17,464 nt of DNA from a bacterium (GTDB lineage Bacteria; Nitrospinota_A; UBA7883; JACRGQ01). Below are positions 14,051 through 17,464 of this stretch, one piece after another. The stretch is from assembly GCA_021815535.1 (NCBI GenBank), contig JAKAGL010000021.1, positions 1 to 17,464 of the forward strand, in the 5' to 3' direction. Position numbers and translations under genes: made by a program. Under the pieces are notes generated by a model that saw only the letters and a list, made by a program, of their open reading frames with translations, ran no database searches and was not told where the DNA came from. How positions within the stretch are numbered: position 1 is the first letter of the stretch; every line of letters begins with the position of its first letter.

Positions 14051-14093
14051 GTGAAAAGTGCCCCCGCCGTCATCCCTTTGACGGGAGCGGGGG
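14051..14093 (-). terminator. Probable terminator of the toxin-antitoxin operon
   Basis: CCCCCGC (14061-14067) pairs with GCGGGGG (14087-14093), and CGTCA (14068-14072) with TGACG (14079-14083), leaving a 3-base bulge. On the minus strand a short T-rich stretch (CACTTTTCAC, 14060-14051) follows. It lies just after the antitoxin stop codon at 14100. The stem is strong but the T-run is weak. Confidence 0.5.
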
Positions 14094-14099
14094 AATACC

Positions 14100-14396
14100 T
14101 TATTTGGAATGGACGGCTAGGCGGAGGTCAAATGCGTCCAAAATTTTGGTGATACTTTCAAAGGTGGGGTTTCCTTTGGAAGAAAGGGTGCGGTAGAGCG
14201 TCACCCGGTTCAGCTTGGCCCGTTTGGCAACCTTCGTCATGCCGCCTTCAGCTTCCGCCAAATTCTTTAGCGCGATCAAAAGCAGTTTGGGGTCGCCGTC
14301 TTCCAAAACGGCGTCAAGATACGCCGCCGCCTCTTTCGGGTTTTTAAGCGACGCGGTCAGATACTCCTGATAGCTCGCGCTTTTTTTCCTCTTCAT
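14100..14396 (-). CDS. Antitoxin, HI1420 (HigA-like) addiction module family
   Basis: 98 residues. It has the layout of the probable addiction module antidote family: a basic N-terminus, the stretch YLTASLKNPKEAAAYLDAVLEDGDP at about 12-36, then a helix-turn-helix at about 50-75 (GGMTKVAKRAKLNRVTLYRTLS) followed by GNPTFESITKILDAFDL. The protein should neutralise the neighbouring toxin and, through the helix-turn-helix, repress the operon. It starts 18 bases after the toxin stop and has a GGAG site eight bases upstream. Toxin-first order is usual for this type. The pair sits in an accessory patch between core genes. Confidence 0.9.
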   Translation of the reverse strand: MKRKKSASYQEYLTASLKNPKEAAAYLDAVLEDGDPKLLLIALKNLAEAEGGMTKVAKRAKLNRVTLYRTLSSKGNPTFESITKILDAFDLRLAVHSK

Positions 14397-14414
14397 TTCA
14401 CATGCTCCATTTTC

Positions 14415-14729
14415 TCATGACCGGTACTCCAGCCAATATTCCTTTGCTTTGGCAATATCGCGTTCCTGCGTTTTCTTGCTTCCTCCTAAAAGAAGCAGAA
14501 TCACTTTATTTCCTTCCTTGCCAAAATACACGCGGTAGCCGGGGCCATAATCGATCCTAAGCTCATACACGCCCTCGCCAACCGGCTTATAATCGCCAAA
14601 GTTGCCTATCTGTATCCTGTCCAAACGGGCTTTGATTATCGCCCGCGCTCGTATGTCTTTCAGCGATTCAAGCCAGTCAATGAACGGCCTCTTTCCGCTT
14701 CCGGCCAGATAATACCGAATTTCAATCAC
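14415..14729 (-). CDS. Toxin, HI1419 (RelE/ParE superfamily) addiction module killer protein
   Basis: 104 residues from GTG 14729. The order of landmarks fits the HI1419 family: FIDWLESLKDIRARAIIKARLDRI at about 17-40, then NFGDYKPVGEGVYELRIDYGPGYRVYF at about 43-69 with the conserved Glu-Leu-Arg and GPGYR core, then VILLLLGGSKKTQERDIAKAKEYW at about 76-99. RelE-superfamily toxins generally cleave mRNA on the ribosome, but members of this branch are less well characterised, so the target is not asserted. The start codon is GTG, and a near-perfect promoter ends six bases upstream with no ribosome-binding site, so the toxin mRNA is probably leaderless. It is followed by its antitoxin. Confidence 0.9.
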   Translation of the reverse strand: MIEIRYYLAGSGKRPFIDWLESLKDIRARAIIKARLDRIQIGNFGDYKPVGEGVYELRIDYGPGYRVYFGKEGNKVILLLLGGSKKTQERDIAKAKEYWLEYRS

Positions 14730-14735
14730 GGTCTA

Positions 14736-14764
14736 AGTGTAGCCTATGTGCAACGCGCTGTCAA
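14736..14764 (-). promoter_or_regulatory. Strong leaderless sigma-70 promoter of the toxin-antitoxin operon
   Basis: On the minus strand TTGACA (14764-14759, perfect -35) is followed by exactly 17 bases and TACACT (14741-14736, 4 of 6 to TATAAT), then six bases (TAGACC) and the GTG start of the toxin at 14729. The expected start site is the G of the GTG. Confidence 0.75.
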
Positions 14765-14817
14765 TGCAACTCAGCGAACTCCTTGATTGATCACTGTAAT
14801 GCTGATACGCTGAGGCA

Positions 14818-14823
14818 TATAAT
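14818..14823 (+). promoter_or_regulatory. Probable -10 box of the coiled-coil gene
   Basis: A perfect TATAAT 21 bases before ATG 14845, with a GGAG ribosome-binding site at 14834-14837. The -35 region is weak (TGTAAT at 14795-14800, 17-base spacing). Confidence 0.5.
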
Positions 14824-14844
14824 TTATTAATATGGAGAAGGCGC

Positions 14845-15252
14845 ATGCCCCTCAGCGAGGTAAAAAAAACCGTTGTTGCCGCCATAGAAACGCGACTGAA
14901 CAATCAAATAATAGGTACCTTTTCCATATCGTGGTGTTTGTTCAACTGGAAAGCAATTGGCACCATTGTGTTCCCTTCTTCCATTTCCCTCACCGACCGT
15001 TTCGGGGCTTTGGAAAAACTGGGCTATGCAGGGCTGCAACCTTATGATCACATGCTTATTTACCCCGCGCTTTCGACGCTTTTTATTCTTTTCGTTATCC
15101 CCCTGGCCTCTCTGCTGCCTGAACTCTGGGAAAATTGGATTCAAAACTTGAGAAACCTTATAAAGAAGCATTTTTTAAAAAACAGAATGATTCTTTTTTC
15201 TGAGCATGAAACGGAAAAGGAAGGGCTTCGCGACCAAATAAGCAAGCTTTAG
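14845..15252 (+). CDS. N-terminal membrane fragment of the interrupted coiled-coil gene
   Basis: 135 residues before the amber codon. ATG 14845 has GGAG seven bases upstream. Two hydrophobic segments lie at about 22-43 (IIGTFSISWCLFNWKAIGTIVF) and 69-92, separated by a short charged and aromatic loop (DRFGALEKLGYAGLQPYD). The short region after TM2 (ENWIQNLRNLIKKHFLKNR) is basic, so both ends are probably cytoplasmic. The N-terminus with its NWK motif resembles a widespread group of uncharacterised two-TM bacterial proteins; no function is known to me. As an isolated fragment it would be a short membrane protein lacking the soluble part. Confidence 0.6.
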   Translation: MPLSEVKKTVVAAIETRLNNQIIGTFSISWCLFNWKAIGTIVFPSSISLTDRFGALEKLGYAGLQPYDHMLIYPALSTLFILFVIPLASLLPELWENWIQNLRNLIKKHFLKNRMILFSEHETEKEGLRDQISKL

Positions 15253-15417
15253 GAGGAAAAGCGTAACAACGAAAAAACCTTCGAAGAGGGAAGGAACCAG
15301 ATTAAGGATCATGAAGAAAAGGTTGCCGAGCTGAAAAAAAACATTGTAGACATCACATCGGAACAGAATATTCTCAAAACAACGATTTTTGAGCGGGATC
15401 AAACTATAAAGTCACTG

Positions 15418-16026
15418 ATGGTTGAAAAAGAGGCTTCCGCAGAAAGCTTCGTTAAACTTCAAAGTGAATTCGATATTCAAAAAAACCTACTCGCCGAAAC
15501 CACAAAAAAACTTGATGAAATTGAAAAGCTTTCAAAAGAAATGTCGCAAAAATCCCACATTATCCAGCGAAATTATGAAGAAGCAATTGCTAACAAGGAA
15601 CGCGAAATTGGGCTCTTGAAGCAAGTGTCTAGTGACTTAGAATCCAAAATATTCCAACAAGATACAGTGCTTGAGGAGCTCAAGAAAAACAAAAAGGGCC
15701 TATTGGGATTGCCAGGATTTTCAGAACTTCCCTCTAGAAAAGATGCTGGTAAACAAGGTTTTGGTTTGCCCGTTTTACATAGTGGCGAGAATGACAAGGT
15801 AAGAAGGACCTTGAATTCTTTGGCTAATGCCCTAACAAAAGGGTTGGGAAGGGTTTCTCCACAAACCACCTCGTTCATCAATAAATTAAGATTTGGAAAA
15901 ATATCCGAAAAGGAACTGGATCATTTGAAGATGCTTCTGCTAGAGGAGCACAATAGTGGGGCAGGGCAGGACATGGTAGGCAAATTGATCAGCGAAGCTC
16001 GTCAAATACTTTTTCAGTCTAAATGA
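15418..16026 (+). CDS. C-terminal coiled-coil fragment of the interrupted gene
   Basis: 202 residues from the first in-frame ATG after the amber codon, in the same frame as the N-terminal fragment; the coiled coil really begins before 15418 and is continuous from 15253. Residues 1-90 are heptad-like (QKNLLAETTKKLDEIEKLSK, then SSDLESKIFQQDTVLEELKK). A Gly/Pro-rich linker follows at about 95-125, then a helical C-terminal domain (NSLANALTKGLGRVSPQ...ISEKELDHLKMLLLEEH). There is no ribosome-binding site before this ATG, so independent translation is doubtful. It is probably not an independent gene but the soluble half of the broken one. Confidence 0.45.
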   Translation: MVEKEASAESFVKLQSEFDIQKNLLAETTKKLDEIEKLSKEMSQKSHIIQRNYEEAIANKEREIGLLKQVSSDLESKIFQQDTVLEELKKNKKGLLGLPGFSELPSRKDAGKQGFGLPVLHSGENDKVRRTLNSLANALTKGLGRVSPQTTSFINKLRFGKISEKELDHLKMLLLEEHNSGAGQDMVGKLISEARQILFQSK

Positions 16027-16039
16027 ATGAGTGATACAG

Positions 16040-16241
16040 ATGGTGGATGACACCATTCACGCATAGATGATGTGAGATCCTTCGCGGAGTTTACACTGAG
16101 CGTAGCGAACGTGCCCAGAATGGCAACTAAGAGATCCTTCACGCGTCCCGGTGGGTACATGCTCTCCAGCATGTACCTTGGCGTGAAGCGCCAATCATCG
16201 GCCCTTGCGGGCCGACGTACAAACGAAAGTCCGTACCCACC
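16040..16241. repeat. Palindrome-rich intergenic element between the coiled-coil gene and ilvD
   Basis: The 225-base gap holds many exact inverted repeats: ATGGTG/CACCAT (16040-16056), GGTACATGCT/AGCATGTACC with a 4-base loop (16154-16177), TTGGCG/CGCCAA (16178-16194), TCGGCCC/GGGCCGA with a TTGC loop (16198-16215), TTCACGC (16138-16144) with GCGTGAA (16181-16187), and an outer pair GGTGGGTAC (16150-16158) with GTACCCACC (16233-16241). A direct repeat GAGATCCTTC occurs at 16074-16083 and 16131-16140, and TGAGCGTAGCGAA at 16097-16109 resembles a dispersed repeat core seen in many bacterial genomes. No T-run follows any stem. It may be a REP-like repeat, an attachment or recombination site, or a structured RNA; no open frame is convincing. 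Confidence 0.6.
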
Positions 16242-16251
16242 TAAAGAATGC

Positions 16252-17464
16252 TTACTTCAGCACGGCCCCTTCGTCGGCGGACGATACTATCCGCGCATAG
16301 CGGGTGAGGTATCCTTCCTTGATCTTCGGCTTCGGCTGTTTCCACTTCTTGGCGCGGGCGGCCAGCTCTTTGGCGGAAACCTCCAGCGTGATTTTGCGTT
16401 TGGGGATGTCGATGGTGATGGTGTCCCCTTCCTTGATCAGCGCTATCGGGCCCCCCTCCATCGCCTCGGGGCTGATGTGCCCGATGCACGGCCCGCGGGT
16501 GCCGCCGCTGAACCGGCCGTCGGTGATAAGCGCCACGCTGTCGGAAAGCCCCATGCCGCTGATGGCGGAGGTCGGCGACAGCATCTCGCGCATCCCCGGC
16601 CCCCCTTTCGGCCCCTCGTAACGGACCACCACCACGTCGCCCGCCTTGATCTTCTTCCCCATGATCGCTTTCATGGCTTTCTCTTCGCTGTCGAACACGC
16701 GGGCCTTGCCGGTGAAGGTCATCATTGATTCGTTCACGGCGCTTTGTTTCACCACCGCCCCCTTCGGCGCAAGGTTCCCCTTCAGGATGGCGATGCCGCC
16801 TTCCTTCTTGTACGCCTTGTCGAGGCTGCGGATCACATCCTTGTTTTGGATGTGGGCTTCGCGGGTGATCTGCTTGATGCTCTTGCCACCGACCGTGGGC
16901 AGGTCGTGGACGAGCGTTTCCATCGATTTCAGCACCGCCGGGATGCCGCCGGCGTATTCGAGGTCTTCCATGAAATAGTCGCCGCCGGGGCGGATGGAGG
17001 TGATCTGCGGCGTGGTACGGCTGAGCTTGTCGAACATATTCAAATCAAGTTTCACCCCCGCATCGCGCGCGATGGCCGGCAGGTGCAGCACGGTGTTGGT
17101 GCTTCCCCCCAGCGCCAGATCCACCCGCACGGCGTTCTCGAACGCCTTGGGGGTCATGATGTCGCGGGCGCGCACGTTCTGGCGCACCAGTTCCACCACC
17201 TGCTCTCCGCTGTCCATGGCGATGCGCCGCTTGTCGGCGCTTACGGCCAGCGCGGTGGCGCAGCCGGGAAGGCTCATCCCGATCGATTCGGTGATGCAGG
17301 CCATCGTGTTGGCGGTGAACAGCCCCTGGCACGAACCCGAACCGGGGCACGAGCACATCTCCAGCCCGTCCAACTGCTTGGCGGTGATCTCGCCTTTCAG
17401 GCGGCGGCCGACCGCCTCGAAGGTGTCGTGCACGAGGTCGCGCCGCTCCCCTTCGAAGTTGCCG
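16252..17464 (-). CDS. ilvD: Dihydroxy-acid dehydratase IlvD (3' part, cut by window edge)
   Basis: About 403 C-terminal residues of a protein usually near 555; the N-terminus is beyond the right edge, and the visible frame continues upstream of the first GTG as GNFEGERRDL. IlvD dehydrates 2,3-dihydroxy-isovalerate and its methyl analogue to the 2-keto acids for valine, isoleucine and leucine synthesis, using an iron-sulphur cluster. Visible landmarks: PGSGSCQGLFTANTMAC (cluster Cys region), LALGGSTNTVLHLPA, the segment GKARVFDSEEKAMKAI, VVVRYEGPKGGPGMREML, and ALITDGRFSGGTRGPCIGHISPEA with the catalytic-site Ser. The sequence is intact to its stop. Downstream is the palindrome-rich gap, convergent with the coiled-coil gene. 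Neighbouring ilv genes, if any, are outside the window. Confidence 0.97.
   Translation of the reverse strand, partial: GNFEGERRDLVHDTFEAVGRRLKGEITAKQLDGLEMCSCPGSGSCQGLFTANTMACITESIGMSLPGCATALAVSADKRRIAMDSGEQVVELVRQNVRARDIMTPKAFENAVRVDLALGGSTNTVLHLPAIARDAGVKLDLNMFDKLSRTTPQITSIRPGGDYFMEDLEYAGGIPAVLKSMETLVHDLPTVGGKSIKQITREAHIQNKDVIRSLDKAYKKEGGIAILKGNLAPKGAVVKQSAVNESMMTFTGKARVFDSEEKAMKAIMGKKIKAGDVVVVRYEGPKGGPGMREMLSPTSAISGMGLSDSVALITDGRFSGGTRGPCIGHISPEAMEGGPIALIKEGDTITIDIPKRKITLEVSAKELAARAKKWKQPKPKIKEGYLTRYARIVSSADEGAVLK

Larger units (their letters stand above)
14845..16026 (+). pseudogene. Membrane-anchored coiled-coil gene interrupted by an in-frame amber codon
   Basis: The frame starting at ATG 14845 runs to TAA 16026 with one interruption, TAG at 15250-15252 (codon 136). 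Both sides are in the same register, and the 55 codons after the TAG continue the same heptad-rich, Glu/Lys-rich coiled coil (EEKRNNEKTFEEGRNQIKDH), so the stop falls inside one domain. Without it the protein would be 393 residues: two membrane segments (about 22-43 and 69-92), a coiled coil (about 120-280) and a small C-terminal helical domain. CAG to TAG is a likely single change (I-S-K-L-Q-E-E-K). Base composition is visibly more AT-rich than the neighbours, especially after 15150, which suggests transfer. Alternatives are a sequencing error or amber readthrough. An AGGAGG overlaps the TAG, but no start codon follows nearby. Confidence 0.7.

Noticed and set aside
15251..15256. AGGAGG overlapping the amber codon as a ribosome-binding site for a separate downstream gene
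   Set aside because: No ATG, GTG or TTG in frame follows at a usable distance; the first in-frame ATG is 165 bases later and the nearest ATG (15311) is out of frame.

Overview
The window looks like a piece of chromosome from an uncultured Gram-negative bacterium with moderately high GC. Envelope genes (mtgA, cytochrome c maturation genes, a periplasmic TPR protein with a signal peptide) support a two-membrane cell. The CcmE has a Cys-x3-Tyr haem site instead of the usual His-x3-Tyr, a variant known from Desulfovibrio-type bacteria and archaea. Together with [NiFe]-hydrogenase maturation genes this suggests a Desulfobacterota- or Nitrospinota-like lineage. That placement is inference; there is no rRNA or tRNA in the window to test it.

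Layout. 1-1514 (minus): 5' part of a class II aldolase, then mtgA. 1515-1976: a 462-base gap with a probable ccmE promoter. 1977-4397 (plus): ccmE-ccmF. 4398-4932: an isolated unit made of a near-consensus sigma-54 promoter, a 71-residue peptide with one C-terminal membrane segment, and a strong terminator. 4931-8203 (minus): hypA-hypB-hypF, tightly packed, for making the NiFe cofactor of a hydrogenase encoded elsewhere. 8277-9769 (plus): two small secreted Lys-rich proteins, then truB. 9945-10346 (minus) and 10560-10745 (plus): unrecognised small proteins. 10868-11248 (plus): ridA. 11398-13860 (minus): large periplasmic TPR protein. 14100-16250: an accessory patch with a HI1419/HI1420-type toxin-antitoxin pair (minus), an AT-rich membrane-anchored coiled-coil gene split by an in-frame amber codon (plus), and a palindrome-rich intergenic stretch. 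16252-17464 (minus): ilvD, cut by the window end.

The most notable signals are these. (1) Several genes (hypA, a 59-residue secreted peptide, an 85-residue secreted peptide, ridA and the toxin) have a -10-like hexamer ending only 6-7 bases before the start codon and no ribosome-binding site, so their mRNAs are probably leaderless. The toxin promoter is TTGACA-17-TACACT-6-GTG. (2) The sigma-54-driven membrane peptide stands alone. (3) CcmE is of the Cys type. (4) The amber codon at 15250-15252 interrupts an otherwise continuous 393-residue frame. No CRISPR array, rRNA, tRNA, complete insertion sequence or prophage was seen.
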